Assembly: GCA_017744915.1 (NCBI GenBank)
Contig: JAGIAH010000009.1
Span: 597,852 to 661,851 of the forward strand
DNA: 64,000 nucleotides
Direction of reading: 5' to 3'
From: Agrobacterium tumefaciens
GTDB taxonomy: Bacteria; Pseudomonadota; Alphaproteobacteria; Rhizobiales; Rhizobiaceae
Both the position numbers and the translations under genes were made by a program. Of this stretch, positions 61,501 through 64,000 are shown piece after piece (position 1 is the stretch's first letter; every line of letters starts with the position of its first letter). The notes beneath the pieces are model-generated. The model had not been told where the DNA came from. It saw only the letters and a program-made list of their open reading frames with translations, and ran no database searches.

Positions 61501-61899
61501 GGATACCTCTGGGATTCGAATCAGTGCGGCTATTTTGACGCCATAATCCGGAAAAAAAAGCCTTGAGCCTTCAATTCCAGCGGAGTTGGGCGGAAATAGG
61601 ACCTGTTGGCCTGCGCGGACGTCCAATTTGCCGGGCGCGTCATTTGTTATCCGGCGATGAAACCGGCTGGAGGACGGGGCTTTGTCGCATTTGGGATGTT
61701 CGAAATCGCGTTCGGCCGGTCAGCTTGAACATAGGGTGCGGGAAAGTCGACCGTGGATTGATCAATGGCAAAATTGGGGCACATCCGTGTCCCGACGCAT
61801 ATTGCGGCAGAGGGCAAACTGTGGTTTGAAGTTAGTACCATTAGCATGGATTCTGCGTCTGTGATTGATCTAGATCAGACGCGTGAGGGAGAGGGTACC
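61501..61899. other. Intergenic region before coxB
   Basis: A 399-base gap between the divergent IalB-like and coxB genes. Upstream of coxB I see a possible promoter, TTGAAG (61826-61831) and GATTCT (61849-61854) at 17-nt spacing, and the FNR/FixK-type box at 61865. The rest shows no gene; short frames here have no protein features. Confidence 0.4.
61865..61878. promoter_or_regulatory. Near-consensus FNR/FixK box before coxB
   Basis: TTGATCTAGATCAG differs at one base from TTGAT-N4-ATCAA. It lies 22 nt before the GTG of coxB, about at or just downstream of a possible promoter (TTGAAG 61826-61831, GATTCT 61849-61854), a place that would allow repression under low oxygen. Confidence 0.55.

Positions 61900-64000
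<2,101 letters not shown>

Noticed and set aside
61711..61735. GTTC...GTTC pair near coxB as a fourth LexA box
   Set aside because: The spacing is 8, not 7, so it does not fit the LexA direct repeat.

Overview
The window reads as a stretch of the main chromosome of a member of the Rhizobiaceae, most likely an Agrobacterium. It has high GC, dense gene packing, the alphaproteobacterial F0 order atpI-a-c-b'-b, a bioMNY biotin importer, BA14K proteins, an HDAC-xseB-dxs neighbourhood, and three copies of a ~113 bp RIME-like palindromic repeat typical of rhizobia. No phage, insertion sequence, CRISPR array, tRNA or rRNA gene was seen. About 69 protein genes are supported, the last one (ctaD) cut by the window edge.

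Layout. 0.1-0.8 kb: a lower-GC SRPBCC protein and a repeat remnant. 0.8-5 kb: a galactonate-type (De Ley-Doudoroff) sugar operon (SDR dehydrogenase, dgoK, dgoA, SMP-30 lactonase) with a divergent IclR regulator and a perfect 17-bp palindrome between them. 5-7.3 kb: a LuxR-type regulator and a NasS-like cytoplasmic nitrate-binding protein. 7.4-13.3 kb: Mrp/ApbC, CorA, Kup and a SleB-type cell-wall hydrolase. 13.5-16.2 kb: the F0 operon of ATP synthase. 16.5-24.3 kb: a PNPOx-like protein, rnhB, a PA0069-type radical SAM protein, a short glycosyltransferase, a secreted GH75-like protein, an FAD-linked oxidase, a Sua5/TsaC protein and a rhizobial unknown. 24.6-28.4 kb: GbcA/GbcB-like glycine betaine demethylase, then two BA14K genes. 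28.5-34.7 kb: ZntB-like transporter, an acyl-CoA dehydrogenase/enoyl-CoA hydratase pair, a small Cys-rich secreted protein, an RNA m5U methyltransferase and TlyA. 35-41.1 kb: an accessory block (chemoreceptor, membrane protein with divergent Lrp regulator, ACT protein, two NTF2-like proteins, ABM monooxygenase, XRE regulator). 41.2-48.8 kb: dxs, pirin, xseB, HDAC-like deacetylase, bioYNM and a YcaQ-type DNA glycosylase. 49-64 kb: ribB, aroC, DUF1344, a phosphatase, fabI, a J-domain protein, a lipoprotein, pdxH, a TauE/SafE exporter, a MazG-like gene, a HAD phosphatase, a VOC protein, tldD, an IalB-like protein, and coxB-ctaD.

The most interesting non-obvious signal is regulatory. Three direct repeats of the form GAAC-N7-GAAC, the alphaproteobacterial LexA box, stand in front of three separate genes: the PA0069 radical SAM protein, the YcaQ-type crosslink glycosylase and a MazG-like pyrophosphohydrolase. 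This suggests a dispersed set of SOS-regulated genes. Several perfect palindromes next to divergent regulators (IclR, Lrp, XRE) and upstream of gbcA, the nasS-like gene and rnhB are also good operator candidates. A near-consensus FNR/FixK box lies 22 nt before coxB. I found no clear large, wholly novel multi-gene system; the window is mostly core chromosome with small accessory blocks.
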